From contig JAITYX010000010.1 of assembly GCA_021018815.1 (NCBI GenBank), positions 496,001-560,000 of the forward strand: DNA of 64,000 nucleotides, read 5' to 3'. Shown one piece after another: positions 35,101 through 46,309 of the stretch. The number at the start of each line of letters is the position of its first letter. Position 1 is the first letter of the stretch. The notes below the pieces were generated by a model. The model was given only the letters and a program-made list of their open reading frames with translations. It searched no databases and was not told where the DNA came from. The DNA comes from Talinum fruticosum. Its lineage: Eukaryota > Streptophyta > Magnoliopsida > Caryophyllales > Talinaceae. The translations under genes and the position numbers were made by a program.

Positions 35101-37897
35101 AATGCTTGTGGAAAAAATTAAAGCACGTCTAAACTTCAATCCTTATGTTAATCGTAGTGTCCATTCGATGCTAAGGAAGAAGGGGTATTTTCCTGGCTTA
35201 GTCTGTAGGAAGGAGGGCATACCACCCAATCTTTGCACCCTTGAACCCACCAATAATTACAATTTCGATCTAGGCTACCATCCAACTGCTAAAGAACTAG
35301 CCCAAGCTAAGTGGAAAACTCACACTAAGAGGACTTCACCACTCACAGTCCACTCTGTTAAGCCATATCCTCGTACCTTAAACAGGAAATTTCTAAAGGA
35401 AGGGGATGACTTCCCTTAATGTGGTTTTCCTGAGCCCTACTATCTAAAGCAGAAAGATATCCTAGTCTCTGGTTTAGAAATTTTCGATGATCGCCACGTA
35501 CTAGAAAAGAAGGCACTTCACCTCCTGAAAAAGGAACAGTACACCCAAGATTGGACCAATCGGTAGGGAGTAATATCCTTCATCTGCTTGTTTAGACAAG
35601 AGAAATACCTAAAGGGGAATTCGGTTTCAATACTATCCCAAGCCATGTCACACCCAACATTTGACCAATCCAAGTTCATCACCGATGTCGACGAAGAAGG
35701 GTTAACGCATATCACTTGGATTGACGCTGAAGAGGGTCAACATTTGGTCGTCATCTTAGGAGAGTAGTCTATTTTTAAGTCTAGGACAAGGGCTGATTTT
35801 CTTTTACGTAATTTTGTTAGTTTGTGTTCCAATTCTATAATTTCTATTTATGAGTCCGATGTACTCCTTTCTTCATTCAATAAGATGAATCTTTCCGCTT
35901 ACTCTTTATCTCCTCCTATTCTTAATTGTTTTGCCTCCAATGATGAACAAGAAATCCCAAAAAGAACTAATAAAAGCTATGGAAGATCATGAAAATCATT
36001 CACCAATTATAGAGGAAACAATAACTATTAACTTAGGGTCGCGAGATCAACCCTAGGAATTTAAAAGTGGGAAAACTATGAATCAAGAAGAGTAGAAGCA
36101 ATTTACTTCGCTCCTTATAAAATTCATAGATGTCTTTGCATGGTCCTACAAAGACATGCCGACAATAGATCCAAGCATAGCGGAACATAAAATTCTGCTC
36201 TATAAAGATGCTAAGTCAATTAAGCGAAGCTTAGGAGGATGAAACCCGAGTGGGAACTGAATATCAAAGAAGAGGTTCGAAGCAACTAGAAGCCGAGTTT
36301 ATTAAAGTAGTTCACTGCCCTCCCGAGTCCCGAAGAAAGATGGCGGGGTTAGGATGTGCGTTGACTTCGGGGATTTGAGTAAGGTGAGCCCCAAGGATGA
36401 CTTTCCACTACCTCATATAAACCTTTTAGTTGACAATACGACTTATCATGCCTTACTCTCATTCATGGATGATTATGATGGATATATTCAAGTGAAGATG
36501 GCCGAAGAAGACATGGAAAAATGACCTTCATCACTCAATGGGGATCTATTACTATGTTGTGATGCCTTTTGGACTCAAGAATGCTGGGGTCACATATACG
36601 AGAACAGCCATGAGATTGTTGCATGACATAATACATAAAGAATATGTTGACAACATAATCATTAAGTCTAAAGATAGAGCGGGGCACTTACTCGGCCTTA
36701 GGAAATTCTTTGAAAGGCTACTTGAAATACAATATGTGCCTTAAGCCACGAAGTGTGCCTTTGGGGTAACCTTAGGCAAACTATTAGGCTACCTGGTCGA
36801 GTCTTAGAGGAATTAAAGTTGATCCATCAAAGCCCTCCAAGAAATACCACTACCGAAGACGAGAGAATGAAATATGGGGTTTTACGGGACGCTTGTGGTA
36901 TATTAGTCGTTTCATATCAAAACTAACTATGGTTTGTGAACCCATATTCAAGAAGCTAAAAAGGGAGCTATGCCTATTTAGGATGAGGAGTGCCAAACAG
37001 CATACGAGAAAGTTAAGGAGTATTTGGCTAATACACCGGTTCTAATGCCGCCACAACCACGAAAACCATTGCTCTTTAGCTCGTCACAACAAAGACTACA
37101 ATGGAAGCCATGCTAGAGACAGAAAAGAGGAGCACATGGTATATTATCGAAGCAAGAAATTCTTAGATTACGAGACTCGATATAGTCCTTTAGATAAAAT
37201 ATCATTCGCTTTAGTCCGGGCTACCAAGAAGCTTTGACACTACATGCTAGCCCACACAAGTACAAGTAGTAGCGCCAAGGGACCCCATTAAACATATTCT
37301 AGAACAACCAACTATCAGCAACAAGATAGCTAGATGGACGGTTATGTTATTAGAATTTAAACTCAAATACATTTCATAAAAGGAAATTAAGGGGAGGGTA
37401 GTATAAGAATTCCTAGCCGATCTACCGAGTGACTAAAGCACAACCAAAACATTTCGATTTTCCGGATGAGGGCATCTTACAAGTAGAAGTGGACATATGG
37501 ACGATGTACTTTGATCACACATCCAGTCAAATTTGGAATTAGAATCCTTTTAGTCTTGCCGGATGGAGCACAAACTCCCATTTCAGTCACATTGGACTTC
37601 AAAGTCACCAATAATGCTATAGAATACGAGGCATGTATTACTGGACTATAAGCTACTTGTACAAATGGAGCAAAGCACATCAAGGTTTTCGGTGATTGAA
37701 GTCTAATCATTATTCATATTTCATAAAAATGGAAGGTTTGTAGTGAGGCCTTAGTACCCTACCAAGCGCATTTGATGAAATTAGCAAAATATTTTGACAA
37801 CATATCATACACTTACCTTCCTATGCCTTAGCAAAATTAGCATCCATTATCAATATCCCTTCGGCATTCATTGAATGCCCATTAATATAGAACGAAG
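35101..37897 (+). pseudogene. Tat/Ogre pol: G-patch-like linker, RT, RNase H and second RNase H
   Basis: 35101-35420: MLRKKGYFPGLVCRKEGIPP and YNFDLGYHPTAKELAQAK, the linker after protease. 36020-36230: TITINLGSRDQP, DVFAWSYKDMPTIDPSIAEH, leading into RT. RT 36340-36790: MCVDFGDLSKVSPKDDFPLP, YYYVMPFGLKNAGVTYTRTA, and the catalytic box YVDNIIIKS instead of YVDD. RNase H around 37020-37260. An additional (archaeal-type) RNase H at 37480-37790 (WTMYFDHTSSQ, NAIEYEACI, KHIKVFGD, EALVPYQAHLMKLAKYFD), the hallmark of the Tat lineage. Multiple frameshifts; not functional. Interrupted at 37898-37903 by the copia solo LTR. Confidence 0.8.
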
Positions 37898-37902
37898 GAG
37901 TC

Positions 37903-39367
37903 TTAAGGTTTGCTCTTGGAGAGTCTTAGTCACCCAAGAGGGAGGGTGAATAGGGTGATGAGGAAATTTTATCAAACTTAGAAACTTTAAGCTTAAACGG
38001 AATGAACAAGATAATCCGAGTCTAGATTGAACTCGAGAGATACATGGAAACCCTCCTGGGGTACAAAACCACGGCCAGTGCTAGTCCAAGCACCAAGTCA
38101 AATCCACTATTTTGAATCCACAAAATACAATGGACTGACTTAACCAGAATTGCTCCCTTAGACACTTCCTTACGGTGTTTTCCTAGACTTAGAAGTTCCC
38201 TTATCCGATCTAGTACTTTCGAATTGAGGTAACCTCTATAGCTAGGGACAACTAAGCTGAGTTAACCCTTACAGCTCGGTTAAGGGACCTTACTCGGAAA
38301 GTAAGAAAAGTATGTGACTCGATTAAAAGACTTTACAACTCGAGAAAAGTATCAAATATAGACTTGGAGTTATAAGAAGAAATTGAATGAGTATTGTACT
38401 AAGAGATATAGTTTCAGCAATGTGTTCGAGCAATCTTCAAGTCTTTTGAAGTGGCATCTATTTATAGATGACCAAACAGATTAACCGTTGTGACTGATTT
38501 ACGAACGAAGTCCTTCTTGATCTGTTGTAATGGTTCTTTTGAGTCGCTCAAAAAAGATCCGTTGAGATGTGAACGTTATGCAATGTCTCTTGGCTCCTAA
38601 AGTTGCTCCAGTCAGCTGGTGTCTGTACGAAAAGTAGGGTGGAAACCACCGTTGAGCTGAGCGTTGCGGTTTTCTAGTTTTGAAAACGAGATAACCACGA
38701 CATAGCTTCGAGCCTCATTCAAAAGTAGAAAAGCCTTCTCTGCTGGTGATTGACGACTTGAAGCCGGTTACTTTTGTAATTCAAAAAGAGATAACATCGT
38801 TTAGATAACCTACAAAAGTGAACCATTTTGTTTCTCAAAGTATAAAATACTTTGGTCCAAGATTAGGCATAGATAATAATTTAATTAAGACAATTAACTG
38901 CATAATTATCATAGGCTTGGAAGAGTGGAATTTTTGAGTCTAATATTCATTATACTCAAATACCATCGGAGTCAATCCTACGAAAGATCAAGTTAGAGGT
39001 GAAAACATCGAGTGAAAAGACTTGATTTGGACAAAATAACTCTTAAACAAATAAAGCTGACTTAGAAATAGGAATTAACACTGTAATTCATTTTGCTTTG
39101 GAATATGCGATCGAACGCGAGATAAAAAGTGTTAGAGAGATTATTTGAACATGCGATAAATTTGAGTGATGTCCGAGTGACTCGAAATGTCAATGTGAAA
39201 AGATAAACGAGAATGTGTTTTATGAGTCGAGTCGAAATGAATGAAAACTTATAGAGGAGTTTCTATAGTACTCGGAATGACTTCTAATCAAAACTTAGTA
39301 GGGATGAGGTTTGTACGTGAGTCTTTATGTAGTACTCGGAATGATCTAGATTCGAGTCTAAGTCTTC
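37903..39367 (-). mobile_element. Sirevirus-like copia solo LTR, TSD GAGTCT
   Basis: Homologous along its length to the LTRs at 50271-51821 and 59468-61019: AAGGTTTGCT, GTCACCC..AGGG.GGGTGAATAGGGT, GGAAACCCTCC.GGGG, TTATCCGATCTAGTACTT, a TATA box, AAAGTATAAAATACTTTGGT. Flanked by GAGTCT on both sides (37898-37903 and 39368-39373; a 5-bp duplication with one ambiguous base). It sits in the Tat pol between the second RNase H and integrase, which read on at 39374. More diverged from the two other LTRs than these are from each other. Confidence 0.75.
38458..38467 (-). promoter_or_regulatory. copia LTR TATA box
   Basis: CTATAAATAG on the minus strand, in the same place as in the LTRs at 50921-50930 and 60122-60131. 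An inverted repeat TTTTGAG/CTCAAAA lies about 70 bp upstream (38537-38553). Confidence 0.6.
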
Positions 39368-39373
39368 GAGTCT

Positions 39374-40640
39374 ACATGTGCATATATACGCAATACAAGT
39401 GTCTAGTACCGACCACACTAGTTGGTACCACGACATTTACCGACACTTAGAAAACCAAGAATACCCACCGGACCCCACACCTAGAGCCAAACGAGTTGTT
39501 TGCATGTTAGCTGTACAATGTTTCATAAATCAAGGACAATTGTAAACGAAAACAAACATTAGAATTAGCTTACTTTGTGTCAATCAACATGAAGTAGAGT
39601 GAATAATGGCCCACATTGATGGTACGGAATGTGGACCTTATATGAACGAAAGAATGTTGGTTCGGAAAATTCAATGATTAGGTGATTACTTGGTCAACCA
39701 TGGCAGCAGATTATCATGAGTTTGTTAAAATATGTCATAAGTGTCAAGTTTATGCAAACCCGCAACATCAACCACCTTCCTTTTTAACTACTCTTGCATT
39801 GCCATGGCCATTCTCAATTTGGAGCATAGACATCATTAGTAAAGTGACCCCTAAAGGAACATGTGGGCACGAGTTTGTGTTAGTAGCAATTGATCGCTTT
39901 ACTAAATGGGTAGAAGCGACATCCTATGCAACGATAACATCAAAACATGTGGCCAAATCATAACCCATAACATCATCTGTCGATATGGGGTAACACATGA
40001 ATTGATTAGTGACCATGGTAGTCACTTCAAGAAAGAGGTAGCGATTTACTAGACAAGTACAAAATCAAGTATCATAAGTCTTCTCCCTATCGTCCTTAGA
40101 CCAATGGAGCAATCGAGGCCGCTAACAAAAACATCGGAAAGATAGTCGAGAAAATGAACATTAGGTACAAAGATTGGCTTGAAAAGCGCCATTCGCTTTA
40201 TAGGGGTATTGAACCTCTATTAGAACCTTGACGAGAGCAACCCCTTACTCCCTGGTATGTGGCATGGAAGCAGTCCTTTCAATAGAAATTTCTATCCCCT
40301 CTTTGCAAATCATAGGAGAAAGTAAGATTCCCGAAGCGGACTAGGCTAAAGCACGTTATAAGGAGCTAGTCTTACTAGATGAAAGGAGTTTGCAAGCTTT
40401 ACATAATGTCCAAATATACCAAGCACGAATATCAAGGGCATTTAATAAAAAAGTCAAGCCTCGTCACTTACAAGTTGGAGATTTGGTTCTTAAGGAAACC
40501 AGAACACCAATTCAGGACCCTAGAGGAAAATTCGAGGCCTAATTGGTAGGGCCCATACATACTCGGTCAAATTAATGGACTTAGATGGAGAATAAGTATT
40601 TCAATATAACAATTTGGATCAATTGACAAAAATATTACGT
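39374..40640 (+). pseudogene. Tat/Ogre integrase
   Basis: NQEYPPDPTPRAKR-type start near 39450, zinc-binding part HIDGTECGPYMNERML, then MAADYHEFVKICHKCQVYAN (39700-39760). Catalytic core WPFSIWSIDIISKVTPKGTC, HEFVLVAIDRFTKWVEATSY (first Asp of DDE in SIDII; the second Asp in LVTMV context near 40010). C-terminal part with GDLVLKETRTPIQ-like codons near 40465-40510. Several frameshifts and stops. In the family it joins the cDNA to chromosomal DNA. Confidence 0.75.
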
Positions 40641-40989
40641 TTAGTATAACACTAGAAGGTTTCAACTTTTTGCCAAGCCAAGACCAATCAAGCCATGGCC
40701 TTGGCCGACGTCGACCAACGCATGGTCAACGACGGGATGGCCAAATCAAAATCTCTTTGGCTGTTATCTGTTCCTTTCCGTTTAATTATTTTTAGGGTTG
40801 TCCATTTTAGACGGTCCAATTATTAATTAATTCCTTTAGGTGAGCGATAAACATTAAATTGATAAAGCATAAAAGTGAGCATAAAACTTGCTTCTTACTT
40901 AATTAATAATAAGGGTGAGCCTACTACTTATCCGAATACATAGCTAAACAGGAAATGATAAGTATCATACTTGAAAAATAAAACGTTCT
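40641..40989. other. Tat 3' region, non-coding
   Basis: After the integrase there is GC-rich then AT-rich sequence without reading frame. This is where the 3' end of the Tat element should begin; no polypurine tract plus LTR in plus orientation follows, so its 3' LTR is lost. Confidence 0.4.
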
Positions 40990-41540
40990 AAAGGGGCAAA
41001 ATAAAAAGTTTCCTAAATTTTATTCTTTCCTAATTCTAAGCCCTAGTTAATCTTCACTTTTTCCCCTTCCGAGCCACTAGACTCAGCCGCATCTCCTTAG
41101 GTTCACTTTTTCAATCTTCAATCTAGGGAGCCCTTCTTTCTTCTTCCTCCTTAGCTTCGCCTCTCTTGGCAAGCCTGTTCGTCAATCAGCATGACCACTT
41201 CATGAATCGAAGCGGTGCAGCTACAGGAATACCTCCTCTTTGATCACGTTCTCGAGCCCTCGCCGCTTGCTTCATTTAGGATCGGTCTCTTTTATCCATT
41301 CCGGATAAAATTTGGAGACAACTATAGATCGTTTTATCAACCATGGTAGGTTCATCCAATATTTGACCCATGTAGGCATTCACCTCATATTGTTGAAAAT
41401 ATCAAAGGAGGCGAGCACGACACAACCCAGGTAAGGAATATATTGGACTCGTCCCATTCGCCGAATTACACGATCTGGAATATATTATGTATTGGTTCCA
41501 AGTCCCCGCAAATGTACAAAGGGATGCCTCTCGATATGTG
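40990..41540 (-). pseudogene. possible antisense extra-ORF remnant of the Tat element
   Basis: On the minus strand one frame reads NAYMGQILDEPTMVDKTIYS, then LQILSGMDKRDRS, a stop at an expected Trp, MKQAARARERDQRGGIPVAA and a Lys/Glu-rich tail LAKRGEAKEEEERRAP. This looks like a real coding tail with coiled-coil character, but I do not recognise the family. Position downstream of integrase and antisense orientation fit the extra ORFs of Tat elements. No link to the PMD gene at 11885-13737 can be shown by eye. Confidence 0.35.
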
Positions 41541-41559
41541 TCCTAAATTGGGGAACCCT

Positions 41560-42045
41560 CTCCGAGTGCTTGATGTTAGCAAGTATCGGAGCATAAAGTT
41601 ATAGTAGAAAAGAAGAGATATGAATAACACAAGTCAATGATGCTTACAAATAGCAAAATTTCCTTACTCGGAAAATAAATACAAAGACATAAATTGAACT
41701 CCCCTAGACCAAACATCTATCTATCCTTTCTCTCCCCCAATGCATTTCATAAAAATAATCTTACGTGGGAGGAAAAAGATATAGAAATGTTGGACAAAAA
41801 AAATTTTAAAATCGGGATGAGCGTGGAGTAGTGTGAGTGGAGGAGGAAGAACAAGGACCCATTCTTCTACGATGGTAGCCTTGAGTCAAAATGGCTCGGC
41901 GAGGAAGAGGTGGCAAGAGGAGAGGTAGTTCTTGAGCTTGAAGTGCGGACCTTCGAACTAGAGGTGCTACTTCCTCTATTTCCTCTTTTGAGCCCTTACC
42001 TTCCTCTACTTGAGATGGTTGTGCGAAGGTTTGGCCTCCCCATGG
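41560..42045 (-). pseudogene. 3' fragment of a Sirevirus-like copia extra ORF and 3' UTR
   Basis: The minus reading 42060-41808 (KEEIEEVAPLVRRSALQAQE, LLPPLPRRAILTQGYHRRRM, ending TTPRSSRF then stop) aligns in order with the C-terminal part of the extra ORF at 52230-52500 of the complete copia element. The 3' flank also matches it: CTAGGGGAGT, TTTTCCGAGTAA, TTTATGCTCCGATACTTG. The fragment is fused at about 42046 to a Tat LTR piece and at about 41560 to unrelated sequence. Confidence 0.5.
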
Positions 42046-42770
42046 GCCGAGCTTCCCCACGTGCCTTTTGGCATAAGGGTTTTATAAAGTGGAAAGGATG
42101 AATTTAGGGATTTGAAGATGAATTTTAGAAAGTAGGGATGAATCTTTTATTAAGATTTTTTATTTTTATTAAATCTAAATAATCAAAATTTGAATGGCGG
42201 TTTTATTAACCTTTTATTTTATAAATAAATTTAAGGATTCCCGGGATCTTATTTTCTAATTAAGTTTACGATATTAGGGTTATGGTTCTGCCGCGAGGCT
42301 TTAGGGCCGAATTGACATGAAAACATCACTTTGGACCAAAGCCGGCACCACCGACCCTCCGGTGCTGGCCGTGGCCTGCACAAGGGAAGGCGGGCGCCGG
42401 CTAGAGGCCGTGGCTGGTGAAACCAGCCTCGATCTCTGCCTAGTGGACAGATCTAGAACTAACATAATTTTTCCTACAACCGAGAAAATACCAAGGCGCG
42501 ATTTTATGTAGAACAAAACATAAAATAAGGGAGTTGCCGATCGCTTTTAGGAAGAAAAACTAACAAAAACATAAAAAATAAAATTTGCTCTCTTGATCTT
42601 AGTATGGGAAAACTAAGACCGAAAAAGGCTAAAAATGGACTCCATCGGTCTTGAACCGAGAATCCGATTCGGGGCGAGGGTACGAAACATAGGGATAAAC
42701 CCATTCATTCCGCCCGTTCGAAGACGACCATTACTAGTTTGAGTAGTGTGTTAATGATGATGTAAGAAAG
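42046..42770 (-). mobile_element. truncated Tat LTR fragment, minus strand
   Basis: Begins inside the LTR 3' end at GAGCTTCCCCACGTGCC (the last 30-40 bp are missing) and runs through the blocks GGAGTTGCCGATCGCTTTTA, CTCCATCGGTCTTGAACCG, GACGACCATTACTAG. It stops before the TATA box. Very similar to the LTR at 45077-46300 at its 3' part and to 24514-25250 overall. Confidence 0.65.
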
Positions 42771-43650
42771 CAAGCATACAATAGTTCTTCTTCTATCAGC
42801 AAACCAGCATCTCTAAGGATCGAAAAGTTCATCATGGTTAGGAATTTGAGGTGTTGATTATAATTGTGTTGAAGGTTCTTCACGGTGATGCGGACTTGAT
42901 CCTTCTCGGAGGGTCGGTCAACCATGTGGGCTGCCTTTGCTCTCCATCTCGGTCAGGAAATAAGTGAAACTCTCCTTCTCGCCTTACTTGATTAATTCCA
43001 AATCTCTAAGTGTAACGGTAGATCCGTGTTATAGGAGTATTAATGGAGAACTCCTTTCACAAATCTGTCCAATTGGTAACCTTGCGTGGCTCAACCACGT
43101 TGTACCACTTTATGATATCAATATCAAATGTCCAGGGAAGATGATGTGGTAAGTGTCTTCAAGAATGTTCTTAGGAGTCATTGCTCCCAAGAAGTTGCAT
43201 ACGTAATGATGGGGATTCTCGGAACCTTTGAACTTAATATCGGACATGGTAAACTTAGGAGGTAGTTTACCCTTAGGATTTGAAGTGAATCCCTCACGAT
43301 CAAAATAATGATTGCTGAACATAGATGACTCCCTCAACATCTGTTCTATCTCATCTATACGTGAATCGGATCGAGTTTTAGATTCAGGTTTAGGGGATTC
43401 ATGTTTAGGACTATCCGGAGAAGATTGGATGGGTGGAGGTGGTATAACCAAAGCCATTTCCCTTTTCACATGCTCAGCTTCTTCGGCCTCTTCTCTTCTC
43501 AAGTGTTTAGCTTCTTCATCTCTCTTACTAGCCTTAATAGCCCTTATGATTTCCTTAAGATCTCTTGATATAGAGGATATCTATTCCTCTTGATCACTCA
43601 ATCGGGTTTCCACCTTAGCTATATTCTCATGAAGCATACCGAGGTTAAGA
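42771..43650 (-). pseudogene. Tat/Ogre gag fused to an LTR fragment
   Basis: Segments on the minus strand: EEAKHLRREEAEEAEHVKRE (charged), ALVIPPPPIQSSPDSPKHES, RIDEIEQMLRESSMFSNHYF, GFTSNPKGKLPPKFTMSDIK, GSENPHHYVCNFLGAMTPKN, LEDTYHIIF, later PSEKDQVRITVKNLQHNYNQ and FLTMMNFSILRDAGLLIEE, then an abrupt join to LTR sequence near 42770. So the C-terminal gag, protease and all of pol are deleted. The 130-codon stretch 43110-43502 is still open. This is the best-preserved gag of the three copies. Confidence 0.75.
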
Positions 43651-45056
43651 TACCTGTTTGGGATTGGGATCTATTGGAAGGGAAATCTTTTTAGGTACCT
43701 TCTTAGAACAAGGAGTGGATTGTGATGGTGTAGTACGCACCGAAGCTTGTCACACCGGTGTAGACTACGGAGTAGAAAGAAATGAAGATGTGTCGGACTC
43801 CTTGGCGAGACGTCATAATCTTTGGAGCTCGGATTCTAACAATACTCGGTTGCCGTAGACTTCCCTATTCTGCAACCCAAAGGATAAGGTTTAGGACCAT
43901 GTGAGAGAAGATCATTTTTAGGAGGAAGGGACTTAAGTGCAAGACCCGAAGAGACTAAGGATGTTTTTATTTGGATGCACATAAAGAATGAAATGATGAT
44001 ATTATCCTTAGAGAAAAGATGCTTGCTATATGATAATGCATTTTCCTATTTGAAATGAACTTTGGACTAAATGCAAAATGAAAATGACGGACTTATCTAT
44101 CCTAATATGAAATGATTTTATTTGGGCTAATGCAAATGAACTCACTTAATATGAGATGATTTTACTAGGCTAATGCAAATGGACTCGATTAATATGAGAT
44201 GATTTTATTTGGCTAATGCAAATGGATTCACTTAATATGAGATGATTTTATTTGACTAATGCAAATAGATTAAGTTAATACGAGATGATTTTATTCGGCT
44301 ACTATAAATGGAATGTGATAATGCAAAGAAAATAAAAAGGACTAGATAATAAGAAAAGGAAACTTCCGATAAGACCCTTTCACAAACAACTCGCTTAGGC
44401 TACTAGGAGGATAATTTTTGAATGACACGAAAAATGCAAATAATGGACCAACCCTAATAGGAAAAAAGTCTTTTTGACTTTTGGCTAAATGCAAATAACA
44501 GGCTGACTCTAGGAAATTTTATTAAAGTGTTTTATTTTCACCCATGAAAGGGTCTAATCAAGCACTCCTCACCTATTCCTAAAGGCTTACAAACAAAGAT
44601 TAAATGTAAAGACAAACACACTCATTCAAGCATGCACATGAAGTCCGAGGGAAAACCTAGAAGTCCAAAAGTTCTATGGCCCAAAAGTTCAAGAATTTGG
44701 ATACATGGTGACACGTAGTCCGAGAATTTGGTCTCCTATGGGTTGCACGGATAAGGATACCAACCAAAATTCCGGTGCCTCTCGGTGAACCAAAATGGTT
44801 TAGCCTAAGATGGCGTGCTACGAGGGAGGAGGTATTGTTTCCTCGGGCAATCAAGCCTAGTTGGGCCCGCCTACGTAAATCGGTGGGAGCCTCATTCCGA
44901 AAAGGGTAAACAAAGGGTACAATAAAGTTTTCCTAGTGGTCCAAAACAATATTTACACTAGTTCAAAGGTTGCTAAATGCGGGATGCCTAATGCAAGCAC
45001 AACATAAAAACACAACACTCAAATTTTCAAGTTTTGCCCTTTTAATAAAAAGTCTC
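43651..45056 (-). other. Tat leader, minus strand
   Basis: Leader between gag and primer site, with the tandem array 44040-44345 in the middle and a CTCCTCACCTATTCCTAAAG block (44560-44580) shared with the leader at 24020-24040. No coding. Confidence 0.6.
44040..44345 (-). repeat. 43-bp tandem repeat in Tat leader
   Basis: AATGCAAAT recurs at 44129, 44172, 44215 and 44258, an exact 43-bp period. Each unit carries TTAATATGAGATGATTTTAT and GGCTA. At least four good units plus worn ones at both ends. Confidence 0.8.
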
Positions 45057-45074
45057 TCCCCAGTGGAGTCGCCA
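45057..45074 (-). other. primer binding site (tRNA-Arg type)
   Basis: On the minus strand TGGCGACTCCACTGGGGA, two bases from the LTR. The cleanest of the three copies. Confidence 0.75.
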
Positions 45075-45076
45075 CT

Positions 45077-46300
45077 CGTAGGAACCACAGCCTAGGGGCG
45101 AGCCTCGAGGGTCGAGCTTCCCCACGTGCCTTTTTGGCGTATGGGTTTTAGAAAATGGAAAGGATGATTTTAGGGTTTTGAAGATGAATTTTAGAAAGTG
45201 GGGATGAATAAGATTGTCCGAGTTTTGTTAAATCTAATTAATCAAAATTTGAATGGTAGTTTTATTAACCTTTTATTTTATAAATTAACTTTAGAATTCT
45301 CGGGGTCTTATTTTTTAATTAAGTAATTAACGATATTAGGATTATGGTTCTACCGTGAGGCTATAAGGCCAATTTGATGTGAAAACATCAATCTAGACCA
45401 AAGCCGCCACCACCGACCCCGCGATGCTAGTTTTGTGACTTGTGTCCGAGGTAGGGTAGTGATCAGTTGAATGAGTGCATGGAGATCGGAATAAGCGAAT
45501 ATTCTTTAGCTCTTTGCGCGGATTCAATGGTGAAAGATGAATGCTTATAGAATTTTCAGTAGAGTGATGTTTAGGTGAGAGTATTTAGATTGGCTTTCAG
45601 CGAAGATAATGTTAAGGCAGGAAGTCGTATGGGAATGAGAGCCATACGTCTCTATTTATAGGAGTGGGCCTAGGTCACAAATGACCTAGGGTTTGCCTCT
45701 TATTATCCATCCAAACAGGTAAAATAAAACCGGCCAAATCCTAAGAGATAGAACTGGATTAGCAAAAGGATAAAACCGGATAGAACCGGGTAAAAGGAGA
45801 AGGCGAGCGCCAGCCAACCGGACCCTCCTAGGGTTTTTGCCCCGATTGTGTCTCCAAGGACTCTCCAAGCTCAAAGCTTCTAGCCTTGTGTGGGCTATAT
45901 CATGAAGCTTAAAACATAGCACTTTGATACTCCCGATCATGAAATGCAATGCTTTAACGTCATTTTTAGGTCTTCGATTCTTTGTCCGATTTGGAAAAAA
46001 GTAGAATGCAGTATTCTACACTTGGAATTTCCCGACACATACATGGGACTCCACAATCTCTAAAGGTTCGGCCCGACTCTTGGACAATCCGAAAGAAAAG
46101 ATGATTTGTGGACCAACCCAAGGTAAAAGGTTATTTATTTGGTGCTAGGGGCTCATTATGGTTTACTAGCTTAGGTTCCATTGGTCGATCATAGTCCGAG
46201 ATCCAAAATCCATAAACAGGACTCGGGATTATCATCATTGGGCCAACAAACAAAACACAAACATAAAGAGATAAAGGACGACACCTTTTAGTTGTCTATA
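45077..46300 (-). mobile_element. Tat-type 5' LTR with internal deletion (1.22 kb)
   Basis: Left end CGTAGGAACCACAG (first base of TG mutated), right end near TTTTAGTTGTCTATA. Compared with 24514-26553 it lacks about 0.8 kb between CACCACCGACCCCG (45410) and the segment before the TATA box. The TATA box CTATAAATAG is on the minus strand at 45652-45661. Followed by primer site, leader and gag in the right order. Confidence 0.75.
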
Positions 46301-46309
46301 GCTATGAGG

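Noticed and set aside
44040..44345. Could the 43-bp array be a CRISPR array?
   Set aside because: Whole 43-bp units repeat with no constant-repeat/variable-spacer pattern, and the context is a plant retrotransposon leader.
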